Source: Liriodendron chinense
Lineage: Eukaryota > Streptophyta > Magnoliopsida > Magnoliales > Magnoliaceae
Direction: 5' to 3'
Assembly: GCA_003013855.2 (NCBI GenBank)
Contig: PVNU02004155.1
Location: 1-64,000 of the forward strand
DNA: 64,000 nucleotides
Shown one piece after another: positions 1 to 10,304 of the stretch. The translations under genes and the position numbers were made by a program. Positions within the stretch are counted from its first letter, which is position 1. Every line of letters begins with the position of its first letter. Below the pieces are notes generated by a model. It made no database searches. It saw only the letters and a program-made list of their open reading frames with translations, and was not told the DNA's origin.

Positions 1-1499
1 CCGGTCGGTCCAGTCCAGCCAACCGGTCTTGATCGGTCGGACAGGCCTGGGTTCAGCCTGTCTGATTTGCTGACCCACATATACTTCAACCCACTTACTT
101 TGGCCATGATTTGGGTGCACTTTTAGGACACCTAGGGCTAATCTATGATGACTAAGAGTATTCCTAAGATGGTCAAGGTCATCAAAGAGGTAAAGGGTTA
201 GGTTTTGGTCAAGGTTAAGGCACATCAAGGCATCACTTTTACCTGTTCCTTCTTCCTTGATGCAGCAGGGCCACTTGAGTCTTTGGTCTTCGTCTTCATT
301 GGGCTCAACCGATGCAATACTCACTGACGTAAGTGATTGACAAACAAGGTGCACTAGTATGCCACAGAAAAGTGCACAAACAATTATGACCATTTTTGCT
401 AATAGACACTGACCGTTGCCGATCATTGATACTCACTGACCATCTCCAATCACTGATACTCACTAACCATCACATATACTCATTATCGTTCGTAGATCTG
501 ACAAAATCAGTCATAACTCCCTTGTTGCATGTCTGATTTAGGTGATCTTGTACTTGTTAGAAAGGTAATTTGATGAACTTTCAAATGGCTTTAGAATCAC
601 CACATTTGGACACCATTTGATTGTCCAAAAGTGGGTCCCTTTTCATGGGATTTGCAACCCACATGGAATTATGGCCGTTCATCCATTTCAACATTCTTCC
701 ACTACAACACTCATCTATTACACATTCAGCATTCCATTTCAACATTCATCACATTCATCCATCACAACAATCTTTATTTCAAAATTCATCCATTACAACA
801 TTCTTTCATTGTAAAATTCATCCCCTTCACAAGCGCTCACCTTTCATACTCATAAAACTAAAAAAAAAAAATTATAAAGGGAACAACCACCCTTCTCCCT
901 TTCACAAACTCTCATCATTGAGACCCAAAATAAAAATAAAAAACAGAAGCAAAAGCACTATTGTCCTAACCTAAACTCACTTATGACCATCATAGCTTCT
1001 ACATCGAGATTGTAGCCAGAAATCTTAAAAAAAAAAACTCAAAAGTTCGCTGAAATGGAGGGAATTAATGACATCGGATGCATGTCGAAAGGTCGTCATA
1101 GTAGATCCCAGGCAATGGTCCTAATGGCCAAATGGCCTTTCCTATGCAAGGGAACCATCTATTGAACCCATCCCACGTCTTATGTGGGGCCCATTGGATA
1201 GTCTTGGAGCAGATCCAAGTCGTCCACATGAATGAGTCCAAGTTTGAGGGAAAAACTGATCACAGATGGATCACACCGGAGGAAACAGTTTGGAATTAAC
1301 TCATAGCATTAATGTAGGTGTGAGAAGAAAAAAAAGCTCCATATTTTTTTTGAAATGATCCTAATGTGGATTCACAACTGTCCAATTAAAGTGAACGAAT
1401 TAGATCAGCTGAGGGGTGGCCCCAATCGTTGATTTAGCGGGCCTATGCCCCTATTCTCAAAAGGCCCTCTCGACTTTCACGTTCTACTACAACCATACG
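1..1499. other. Unassigned intergenic DNA
   Basis: I recognise no gene here. The first 60 bases carry several CCGGTCGG-type motifs like those in the retrotransposon LTRs and leader elsewhere in the window, so this may be the tail of an LTR. Roughly 680-850 is low-complexity CATTCATCC/CAACATTC sequence that gives three overlapping short open frames with no protein character. About 1,140-1,420 loosely resembles the hairpin MITE family (GGGGCCCATTGGAT, GTCCACATGAA). Confidence 0.4.
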
Positions 1500-2248
1500 A
1501 GAGGGAGCTAACGTCATAAAAGACGTCATAATCAATGAGGGGCTGCCACGTATGACGCACCCCAAAACGCCTTCGACACACCCCGAAATGGATTCATGGG
1601 AGCTCGACACACCCTAAAATGATGTTTTGAAATGTGCTGATTTTCTAGTGCGTCGAGCTATTTTTCGAGTGCGTTGGAGTCCTATGAATCTAAAAATGAT
1701 CTTTTGATTTTTGGTGAATTTATGGGTGCGTCGAGCTATTTTATGGACGCGTCAGACCATTTTTCGAATGCGTCAAGGTCCAGTACACCCCGAAATTGAA
1801 GTTCTAGATTTGCTGAATTTATGGACGCGTCAAAGGTATTTTTTGGATGCGTCAAGCTTTTTTTCGGATGCGTCAGGGGTGAAAGACATCCTGAAATATT
1901 TCTTGAATTTTCATAATTTAAGGGTGCGTCAAGCGGAATAAATGAGTGCGCCTGACGTACTTATGGTTTGTAGAAATTGGATTTTGCGAAATGAAGGGCT
2001 CGCGGGGCCCACTTTTTGGCGAATCGTCATGCACTGCTTATTATAATTCATAATGAAGGTGTCCGCTTGATTTTGGACGGTTTTGATCACGGTGATTCGT
2101 GGGGTCCATCGGAGAAAAATGGCTAAGTACTGGATCTTTTGTAAATCTTACTATTTTGGTGCGTTGGATGGTATTTTTGTGGGATTTCCTCGAAGTCCGT
2201 ACCCAGTTGATTTGTTTTGGAGGGTAGTGACTTTTGGGACCCCAACAC
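1500..2248 (+). repeat. GCGTGGGAC-module repeat, single arm
   Basis: Degenerate short modules of the type GTGCGTCGAGC / GGACGCGTCA / GACGCACCCCGAAA recur every 30-60 bases. The same modules build both arms of the fold-back repeats at 10,305-12,612 and 40,565-42,868; for example, the segment near 1,530-1,640 matches 12,625-12,740. Here only one orientation is present, followed directly by the 521-bp LTR-like unit. The open frame at 1,711-1,941 is a by-product of the repeat and not a gene. Confidence 0.6.
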
Positions 2249-2769
2249 TGCTACAACACAACAGTCGATGCCCTACCCATTCAAACGGCATCCGTCGGTT
2301 GGCCTATTCAGGTACACATAATTGTAGATCGAACTTCGCAAGGTCACCTGTCCAAACATGGCAGGCGTGGACCCAGAGTCATCCTCTCAGTCATAAACCC
2401 TGATAGTACTAGCCCGAATCCCCCCGGTCAAAACATGGGACATAGACATCTGACTAATACAAGATGGTTCAGTCATAACAAAACAAATACAGGTCTTATG
2501 ACCACAAACTCTAAGACCATAGTCCCTGCTGACTAGTCTTCTACCTTTTAATCAAGGGTTATCGATCATTCAACGTAATTAATGGCTCGTGCCAGATCAC
2601 AGCCTGGAATGTACAAGATCTCAGAATCTCTAGAATAAAATTCGCCTTGCGATATCTCTTCTTGTGTACCTTTTGTGAATGCTTGTGATTGTCTATGAAT
2701 GTTTCTATTACTCAAAACCTAGAGCAACATTACACAGAAAATGTCCTTGCAGCATTTTCAGTTCTAACA
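2249..2769 (-). repeat. LTR-like 0.5-kb repeat, copy 1
   Basis: This 521-bp unit recurs at 11,165-11,675 and 41,420-41,929. On the minus strand it runs from TGTTAGAACT to a terminal CA, as a solo LTR would. The flanks AACAC and ATATG do not match, so no 5-bp TSD is visible. It directly abuts Copia RNase H coding sequence on its right. Solo LTR is the best reading, but a fragment of a larger element is possible. Confidence 0.5.
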
Positions 2770-3235
2770 ATATGGCAGGTGACATAGACTCCAGAAAGTC
2801 TACATCGGGGTTCATGTTCACATTTGTAGGAGGAGCGGTCTCTTAGCAGAGCAAACTATAGAAGGTCATAGCATTGTCGACGACAGAGGCCGAGTACATT
2901 ACAGTCACAGAGGCATATAAAGAGATGCTTTGGATGAAGAGGTTCCTACAGGAACTCAGCTTGAAGTAGGAGGAGCACATAGTCTATTGCGATAGCCAAA
3001 GTGCTATACACTTGAGCAAAATTCAAAGTCGCACCTTAAGTCGAAGCACATAGAGATTCGGTATCACTAGATCAAGGATACTTTGGAACAGAAAGTGCTA
3101 CAGCTTGAGAAGGTCCACACGGACGATAACGGGTCAGACATGATTACCAAGGCTTTACTCAATGGCAAGTTTGAGGTTTGTAGAAACCTAACTGATTTGA
3201 AGAAGAAAAATTTCTCCTGAGTTAGAAAGGGGGAG
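2770..3235 (+). pseudogene. Copia RNase H fragment, decayed
   Basis: Translation from about 2,776 gives the C-terminal Ty1/Copia RNase H signature: a GDIDSRKSTSGF block, then ALSTTEAEYI, then a CDSQSAIHL block. The frame is broken by TAG codons (in place of Trp or Gln) near 2,845 and 2,861 and by later frame changes. The end of pol (TDDNGSDMITKAL, then the final stop) is followed by a polypurine tract, GAAAGGGGGAGA, just before the LTR. Everything upstream (gag, protease, integrase, reverse transcriptase) is missing. It is a 5'-truncated, non-functional element. Confidence 0.85.
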
Positions 3236-3238
3236 ATT

Positions 3239-4034
3239 TGATTGGATTTTCCTCCTCGGCTTAGAGGAGAGACTAGTGCAACCTGGGTGTGGTCGGGTGC
3301 CTGGACCAAGAGTGGTCGGGCAACTGAAATTCACCCAGATGAGGCAGGAACTATTGGACTGTTTTTTACAACAGTCGGATGCCCGACGGTCTGTTGACTG
3401 GGTGCCAGAAATTTGAGTTTTCTCTTAAAAGGTCGCTAGACAATTTTTGGCTTGGCGAGCACCCGACGCTCCTCTGACCGAGCGCCCGACCCCTGCGCGA
3501 ATTGCTTATACGCAGTTTCCTATTTGGGTTAATTCCTCCAGTTCTCTATTTAAGAGGTTTCAAATCGGGATTAGGGTATCCCATTAAGGTGTTTTCACGT
3601 CCTAGGTGAGAAAGAGAAAAAGAGGAAGAGAGAAAGAGAAAGAGAAAAGAGAGAGAGGAAGCTTGTTGGTAGAAGAGGCTTTGCTCGCGAAGGTGATTCA
3701 CGGTGCAACAAAGTCTCAGTTCTTCAACGTCCTCGTGCTCGGGTGAGGTCTCTCTGTTTTTTATTATTCTCTTATTGTTCATCCACTCCTACGTGAGTGA
3801 AGAAGATTTTATCCAAGCGGTGTGTACTTGTGATCGGTTGTAACGTTCTACTTCATAGTGGATTGTTTGTCTAGACTAGATCTCGTGATTTTTACCTATT
3901 TCGAGGGTTTTCCAGGTAAAACTCATTGTGTCGTGTGGTTGATGCTTTATTCTTGGCTATTACATTATCATAGCCATCCATAATTCTTGTACACTAGGGT
4001 GAGATCCTAAGGTTTGTGTGAAACACATCCAACA
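3239..4034 (+). repeat. 3' LTR of truncated Copia element
   Basis: The LTR begins TGATTGG right after the polypurine tract and ends ATCCAACA, so it keeps TG...CA ends over 796 bp. It contains GTCGGGTGCC / GCCCGACGG palindromic motifs (3,280-3,500), a TATA-like CTATTTAAG near 3,545 and a purine-rich GAGAAAGAG stretch. The order of motifs and the block around CGGGATTAGGG...AGGTGAGAAA match the 5' LTR at 61,236-61,874, so the two belong to related families. The 5' LTR is absent, so no TSD can be tested. Confidence 0.75.
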
Positions 4035-4035
4035 A

Positions 4036-4375
4036 AGAACACTCAAAACTCAAGTGGACCACACCACAGGAAATGATAGGGATGAAATGCCCATTGTTTA
4101 AACCTTCTTGGGTGTCCATGAGTTTTGGATCAGGCTGATATTTGTGTTTTGCCTTCAATTGGGTGTGAATCACGTTATGAACGAGTTGGACAGCACAGAA
4201 ACATCTGAGTGGTTCAACGATCGTGTTTTGTACCTATCATTTCCAATGGTATGGCCCACTTGAGTTTTGGTTCTTCTCAGGCCCTGCGCTTGTACCCTGA
4301 CATGAGCGTGCAAAACTGATGGATGGAATGGATAACTCCAGTGCATCACGCTAGGTACCGTGAAGCTTAATTATC
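4036..4375. mobile_element. Hairpin MITE family, partial copy
   Basis: It carries the family core: CAAGTGGACCACACCAC, then GTTTTGGATCAGGCTGATATTTG, then the inverted half GGTATGGCCCACTTGAG. The left outer end is missing because it abuts the Copia LTR. It is non-coding. The family recurs about a dozen times in this window and each copy is close to a long inverted repeat. Confidence 0.6.
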
Positions 4376-4599
4376 ACGGGGAAAGTCACATCCCATCGAT
4401 TTATTGGCTTTGATGGGTACTAATGTGCAGAAGCTTTTAATCTAACATTTCTTCATGCACATTAACGTCTCTTACATGTTTGCTGAGCTCAGCTGAAGTA
4501 TGCGACAATGCTTCTTTATAAACTGGAAAACTCAGTTTTTGTCCCTACCTACAGAGAATACATCACAGTAACCGGAAAGCCAATTGTGTCACCGCTCTG

Positions 4600-5015
4600 T
4601 CTAGATGATAATCCGTCCAGGCAGGGCTTTATGGGCCCACCATGATGTGTGATTTTACCCACTCCATCCATCCATTTTCCAGATAATTTTAAGGTGTGAA
4701 TAGAAAGAATGAGGCAGATCCAAGGTTCAAGTGGACCACACATTAGGGATTGAATGCCTGCCATTCAAACCTTCTTGGGAGCGGCAGAAGCGTTGGTAAT
4801 TCCCTTCATTCAAGTCTGCATGACCTTATGAACAGGTTGGATGGCAAATAATCATCACAGGTCGGTGGGTGTCATAGTTACTGTTGTTTCCTGTGGTGTG
4901 GTCCACTTGAGCTTTGGGTCTGATATGAAAAAATGAATAGACGGTGTGGATAAAACTCATACATCACAGTGGCCCCCACAGAGACCTTATTGTGAATGGA
5001 TTATCGTACAAAGGA
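4600..5015. mobile_element. Hairpin MITE family copy
   Basis: The left half runs GGGCCCACCATGATGTG...CACTCCATCCATCC and the right half is its near inverse (GGTGTGGTCCACTTGAG...CATACATCACAGTGGCCCC). It contains the conserved block on tail-to-tail GTGGACCAC / GTGGTCCAC. No TSD was resolved. The minus-strand open frame at 4,549-4,764 is a shadow of the repeat. Confidence 0.6.
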
Positions 5016-5129
5016 CGTCGGACACAATCCACTTCCCAATAATTGAAGTATATATGTAGACCAGCTTCTCGGGCATGATGGAGTAAATCCACCAGGCACA
5101 TGTATGGTGACCGAATGGGTGAGACTATT

Positions 5130-5640
5130 AGGCGCCGCCCTGGCCTCAGCTGGTGTTTCTGGGGTCACGGTAATGTATGTTGTATATCCATGTCATCCAT
5201 CCATTTTTTCAACACATTTTAGGTCATGAGCCTAAACATGAAGCAGATCCAAATCTCATTTAACCATACCACAAGAATAAGTGGTGATTGACCATTAAAA
5301 ACTTCATGTGGCATATACAAAAGTTATAGATCAAGCTAGTATGTCTTTTCTTTTCCTTTCATCCAGGTTTGTTTGGCCTTATCAATACGTTGGATGGCAA
5401 ATGAACTTTACAGAAACATTCGTAGGACCTTTAATTGTGGGCATTCAATTACCACTGTTTCCTATGGTATGGTCCCCTTGAGATTTGGATCTGCTTCATT
5501 TTTGGGCTCTTGCCCTCGAGTGAGCTAGCAAAAACGGCTAGACAGTGAGGATGTACAATACGTACATGAAGGTGGGGCCCATGGTCAGAGTCGCACCGTG
5601 TTGGGTGAGGCTGGGCTGCACCAAATCCACTTCCTCCAAT
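5130..5640. mobile_element. Hairpin MITE family copy
   Basis: Left part: TGTTGTATATCCATGTCATCCATCC with CATGAGCC...AAGCAGATCCAAATCTC. Right part: the inverted ATGGTCCCCTTGAGATTTGGATCTGCTTCATTTTTGGGC and a terminal AAGGTGGGGCCC. The two halves can pair along most of their length. No coding potential. Confidence 0.6.
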
Positions 5641-6028
5641 AGGGTACTCTGAGTTCTTTAGTGTTGATTTTTGAACTATTGGCATTTCACTATTAAAAAT
5701 GCTAAATTGGTTTTAATCGCATCTAATTGGTGCCACATATGGTGCAAAAATGATGAGTTGACTCAGATTTGGCACTACACTATCTGGTTCGATGCCATGA
5801 GTCACCCTCGACTCAGGTGAGCTCTAGACTGAATGAGTCCATCCAAGTCTCGAAGTTTAAAAATCATTGACAGTAAATCAGAAAGGAGAGACGGAAGAAC
5901 TAGCACAGCATTCATGGCTATTGATCTCCCTGCTGCTGTTGCTTTAAAGCCACTGTTAAGGTGGTTAAAGATGGTTAGAGTGGTCACTAGATGGACAATC
6001 TCTGCTGTCATGTAATCCAGCACTGGAA
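5641..6028. other. Unassigned; short open frames on both strands
   Basis: Overlapping short open frames exist on both strands at about 5,810-6,015. The minus-strand one (about 65 codons of leucine-rich sequence ending near 5,802) runs into the neighbouring hAT-like repeat. I recognise no family. It could be an exon remnant, but no clear splice sites frame it. Confidence 0.25.
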
Positions 6029-6364
6029 TAGGGTTGCAACTTGGGTTGGGGTCAACCTGAACCCGATTGACCCATCTGGGTTCAGGTCGGTTTGTCAAGG
6101 TCGTTGGGTTGGATTTGGCTTGAAAAACACCAACCCTATTTGAAATTGGATTGGGTTTGGGCTCAGCAAATTTGGGATGGGTTGGGTTGGAGTTGGGTTG
6201 GGAAAAATCACATTTATTTGGGTCAGGTTGGGTCAAATGTGGGGAAATTCAGGTATGGCACTTTGGGTTTGGAATTTTGGTCGGGTCAGGTTTGTGAGTT
6301 GGGTCCTCTTGAGCTCAGGTTGACCCTCAACTCAACCCGGCCCAACCTGTCCGAGTTGCACCCA
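6029..6364. mobile_element. hAT-like MITE, degenerate
   Basis: The ends are imperfect inverted repeats (TAGGGTTGCAAC... and ...GAGTTGCACCCA). The interior is GGGTTGGGTC-rich on the left and CAACCCGGCCCAACC-rich on the right, giving a fold-back layout like the TAGGGCTGTCAA elements at 7,125 and 58,148. The adjacent octamers CACTGGAA and AATGGCTC do not match, so the TSD is lost or the ends are misplaced. Confidence 0.45.
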
Positions 6365-6515
6365 AATGGCTCTACTGTATTTGGGTTCATCCAGTGGTCT
6401 GTCTGTTGTGATTAACAGTTCATATTCAGATGGGAGCTGGGTTGTCTTGATCGTTGACCTGGTAATTTATGTAGTCTCAATTATTTTGTTCAGCTTACAT
6501 CAGAATCAGGTCAAT

Positions 6516-7055
6516 GGGCGCGAATTAGGTGTTACCCCGGGAACAGCTTAGTGGGTGTTACCCCCCACCGCATGGCCCACATGGATGATATTTTGTATAT
6601 CCATGCCATCCATCCTTTTCTACAGCCCATTTTAGAATGATGTTCCAAAAATTATGCAGATCTAAATTCAAGTGGATCATACCACTTGAAACATTGTGAT
6701 TGAGTGCTCCACCATTAAAAATTTGAAAGAGCCCATTGTAAGGTTTTGTTAATGTTTATTTTAAATCCAAGCTCTTGATAATGTCAATAAAGTCTTGATG
6801 AAGGACAAATATAAATAACAGATTGATCCAAAATTTTTGTGGCCCACAAAACGTTTTTAATAGTTATTCATCACTATTTCTAGTGTAATGGTCCACCTGA
6901 GATTTGGATCTTCTTAAGGTTTTGGATCACATCCTAAAATGATATGAAAAAACTGATAGACCACGTTGATATATAAAAACTACATCAAGAAAGCCCCCAC
7001 ACGGTTAGGGTAACGCCCACTAAGCTGTTCCTAGGGTAACACCTAATTCGCGCCC
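6516..7055. mobile_element. Hairpin MITE with clear terminal inverted repeats
   Basis: The termini are near-perfect inverted repeats of about 45 bp, starting GGGCGCGAATTAGGTGTTAC and containing GAACAGCTTAGTGGG. The interior is itself palindromic: TTGTATATCCATGCCATCC on the left, and GTGGATCATACCAC / GGTCCACCTGAG in the middle. A second copy with the same termini lies at 16,013-16,543, and a relic of the end lies near 59,330-59,370. Superfamily not assigned; flanks give no convincing TSD. Confidence 0.75.
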
Positions 7056-7124
7056 CAGGGCCATAGGCATCACCCCACTGGGGTCGACACGCAGTGCTGC
7101 TCCATTGACCAGAGCTGTCCATGC

Positions 7125-7596
7125 TAGGGCTGTCAACGGGTCGGATACGGGCCGGATCAGTGATGATCCGAATCCGACCCGATTAAGAATATATCCGACC
7201 CGAATCCGACCCGAATCCGATTCGGATCACAAGGTATCTGATCCGAACCCCGACCCGATTAAATTTTTCGAAATCCGTTTCCGATCCGATTATGATCCGA
7301 TCCGATATCCGACCGGATATCCGAGAGAGGAGAGAGAGAAAGAGAGAGAGAGAAAGAGAGATTCTCATATATTTTTATTTTATTTTATTTTATTTTATTT
7401 TATTTTTTTATTTTTTTATCGGGTCGGATCGTTAACGGGCCGGATCAAGGTTGATCCGAATCCGACCCGAATATTAAACGGATCATATTTGGATATCCGT
7501 ATCCGACCCGATTATCCGATTATTGATCCGAATCCGATTAAATCGGATCGGATACGGATCAGATACGGATCTTGATCCGTGCCATTGACAGCCCTA
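7125..7596. mobile_element. hAT-type MITE with 8-bp TSD
   Basis: The 472-bp element starts TAGGGCTGTCAA and ends with the inverted TTGACAGCCCTA. It is flanked by a perfect 8-bp duplication, GTCCATGC (7,117-7,124 and 7,597-7,604). An 8-bp TSD is the hAT hallmark. The interior is built from GATCCGAATCCGACCCG blocks that pair across a central GAGAGA/TTTTATTT spacer. It is non-autonomous with no transposase. The open frames through it are repeat artefacts. Confidence 0.9.
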
Positions 7597-7604
7597 GTCC
7601 ATGC

Positions 7605-7935
7605 TTTGGGTTGGTAGGCCGATCAGTGGGCTGAATGTGGCCTGCCTCAGGTTCAACTCAATCAATCAATGTGTCACGGACAACTTGCGTGCGCCAATAT
7701 AGCTAAAGTCACGATGATGTAATAGTTTTTTTTTTTTTAATTTAAAAGAAAAATAAAATAAAACTACCCAGCAAGGGTCATGACCAAGTAGTAGTTTTTA
7801 CTTTATTTTTATTATTATTTTTTTATTTTTAGTATATAAAACTACCCAATTGGCACGGAATTCACTCTGGTAACTTTTTCGAAAAAGCTACCTCATTATC
7901 CAGATAATTATCATTCCAATACCTTTGGTGACTGT
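7605..7935. other. Low-complexity A/T-rich intergenic DNA
   Basis: Poly(T) and TTTTATTATTATT runs around 7,725-7,835 separate two MITEs. An AAACTACCCA motif occurs twice, near 7,760 and 7,840. No gene signal was seen. Confidence 0.4.
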
Positions 7936-7939
7936 CACA

Positions 7940-8440
7940 ATGGTCAAATGGGGTGGTGGCTCAGGTGGGTCCCACCATGATGTTTAAGTAAAATCCACCC
8001 TAACTGTAGGTGCGTCATCCCGTTTTAAGCCAAACACATAAAAATTAGCTGAATCTGTAATTCAAGTGGACCACATGATTGAAAAAAGTGTATAGGGCAA
8101 CACTCACCATCAAAACTGTTTCCATTACTATGGTATTTGATGTGTTTGATTTTTGGCCCAGGGGCATAAATTTTTGTGTGGAATCTAATGGTTGGAGTGG
8201 GTTTCATATCATTATCACATTAGGCCCTATAAAAATCATGGGTGGACGTCTCTCCGAACTTTTTCCATTGGTGTGGCCCACCAAAATCACAGGTCACTCT
8301 GGTCTTTTGTCGTTGGGACTAACAGCCACTTGATTTTTAGATCTGCCTAATTTTTTGTTTCATGTCCTAAAATGATAGGAAAAATCGGATAGATGTTGTA
8401 GATTTCTTACAAACATCAAGGTGGGCCCCACTAACGCTTG
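7940..8440. mobile_element. Hairpin MITE family copy
   Basis: It opens with GTGGGTCCCACCATGATGTTTAAG and closes with ACATCAAGGTGGGCCCCAC, its inverse. The interior keeps TTCAAGTGGACCACATGA and GTGTGGCCCACC. It is more diverged than the other copies, with an extra central segment. The open frames on both strands here are shadows. Confidence 0.55.
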
Positions 8441-8499
8441 GAGTTCGGTGTGAGGACTTGGATTGCCTACTGACGCTGCTGGTAGCAAGGTGGTTACTG

Positions 8500-8864
8500 G
8501 ACAGTGCTCTGTGAGCCCCATCTCAATATCTTTGCTTTATCTACACCGTCCATCTATTTTCTCCGGTCATTTTAGGGCATGAGAAAAAAAAAATGAGACA
8601 TCCAAATCTCAAGTGTACCATACCACAATAAAACAATGGTGATTGAATGCCCTTCATTAAACTTTTTCTAGGGCCAGCTATAATGTTTATTTTCCAGCAG
8701 CTTGTTGATTAGGTAAGATCAAGGGAAAACACAAAGATCAGCTTCATGGGAGATTGCCCGCTAGCCCAGCTGGTAGACGCCTGGGCGTTTCAACTGCTGG
8801 TCCCCACCAGTGGGTAGCATGTGTGTGACTGACCGGGTGGCAGGGTGTGTGCGTTGCATAACTA

Positions 8865-8900
<36 letters not shown>

Positions 8901-9060
8901 AGATCAGCTTCATCCAAAACTTTGGTGGCCCAGTAAGTTTTTAATGGTCGTGGAATTACCACTGTTTTATATGGTGTAGATCATATGAGATTTTTATGTG
9001 CCTCACTTTTTATTTCATGCCCCATAATGATACGAGAAAATGAATGGACAGCGTTAATAA
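8500..9060. mobile_element. Hairpin MITE family copy, split by a SINE
   Basis: The left half (GAGCCCCATCTCAATATC...CTACACCGTCCATC) and the right half (GTAAGTTTTTAATGGTCG...TGAATGGACAGCG) are the usual family halves. Removing 8,748-8,898 and one 15-bp repeat restores the family core reading AACACAAAGATCAGCTTCAT then CCAAAACTTT. This shows that the SINE landed inside this MITE. Confidence 0.6.
8748..8898 (+). mobile_element. tRNA-derived SINE with poly(C) tail
   Basis: The insert is 119 bp plus 32 consecutive cytosines (8,867-8,898), bounded by a perfect 15-bp duplication AAAGATCAGCTTCAT (8,733-8,747 and 8,899-8,913). A Pol III A box, TAGCCCAGCTGG, lies at 8,762-8,773, and a B-box-like GTTTCAACTGC lies at 8,787-8,797. 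The long variable-length-type TSD and internal promoter fit LINE-mobilised SINE insertion. The poly(C) tail is atypical, since plant SINEs usually end in A or T runs. Run length may be affected by assembly error. Confidence 0.75.
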
Positions 9061-9921
9061 AATATATATTGACAACCTCAGTAGGCAATATGGATCCGAT
9101 GGACACCCCTTACTGGCATGGGTGGATTCGGTTTGGATTTTGAGCCATTTCTGGCCAGGCCGTCGGGCCGGCCCTATTAGAAATTCTGATTTTGTAGGCC
9201 GAGCCTCGCCCATTGACGGACGTGGATTGCGTCCGACCTCTGGTTAAGGTTTGACTAGATCTGTTCAAGGGTCCACCTTGATATTTGAGATCATGTTAAG
9301 GGACAGGCTCAAAATTGAGGCAGATCCAACGGTGTTATTGGCTACACGAAGACAATTCTTGCATTTAATGCAACTTAAATTTAGTCTCTATGCATTTAAT
9401 GACCATTTAATGCAACCCAAGCTTACTATTTGGTGTGGTGTACTAAAGCGTTGGATCATCTAATGGGTGGAGTGGATCGTACATAAATATCATGGTGGAC
9501 CGCAACAAAATCAAGAGAGGTGTCCCGTATTTTATTTATTTATTTATTTATTAATAATCTCTATGTGAAGCTAGAGAGGGTGCTCGACTTGATTTTTGAC
9601 AGGGCCACCATGACAGGTATATCAAATTCACTCCGGCAATTAAATGTGTAATTTCAGTTTAGGCCCGAAGGGCTACCACAAAGAAAATAGTTGGGAAGGC
9701 ATCCACCCTTGACTTTTACAAGCTCACTGTGATGAATATATGAAATCCACTCCAAACATTAGATTTTACACCAAAATTTAGACATGAGGCTTAAAATTTC
9801 TGCCCCACACATGATTCAAGTGGGCCATGCCAAAGGAAAAAGTTTGGAGGGTGATCGTTGTTGCTTGCCCTTGGCCTAACACTTGGTGGTTAGGGTGGAT
9901 TTTACATTAAAAAAATTATAG
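9061..9921. other. Unassigned DNA with MITE relics
   Basis: No gene was seen. A TTTATTTATTTATT microsatellite is at about 9,532-9,552. A partial hairpin-MITE-like stretch lies at about 9,590-9,900 (GACAGGGCCACCATGA; ATTCAAGTGGGCCATGCCA). The segment ends in AAAAAAATTATAG immediately before copy A of the large duplication. Confidence 0.4.
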
Positions 9922-10304
9922 TTGCGGATGGAGATCCACTTGCACGCTGGCCCGACGAACAGAGAGTTAAGAAATGTAATGGAAGTGGAGCGATGATTAC
10001 ATTGATTAAGGAGGTATTTTGAAACGGAAATTTCATATTAGTTGGTTTTTTTTTTTTTTTTGCCAATTTCTATTTTAAGGCTATTTAAAAGAGTAGCTCT
10101 AAGTCCAACTGGTTGGACTATAAATTACAGTTCACCTGGCAGATAACTTCCAACCTGTATGTTCAAAATCCAACCCATCTAGTAGGTTGGCCTTATCATG
10201 TAAATCAAATTCAGAAAAATTTAGCCTCATCCACTTTTCAATTGGACCACACTTGTAATTTTCTATTTATTAATAGCTAGAAATTGTTTCCCATGCGTCG
10301 CTGT

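Noticed and set aside
5802..6236. 144-codon minus-strand frame
   Set aside because: Its first half is the GGGTTGGGTC fold-back repeat and the second half has no recognised domain; a chimera of repeat and unknown DNA is not a gene.
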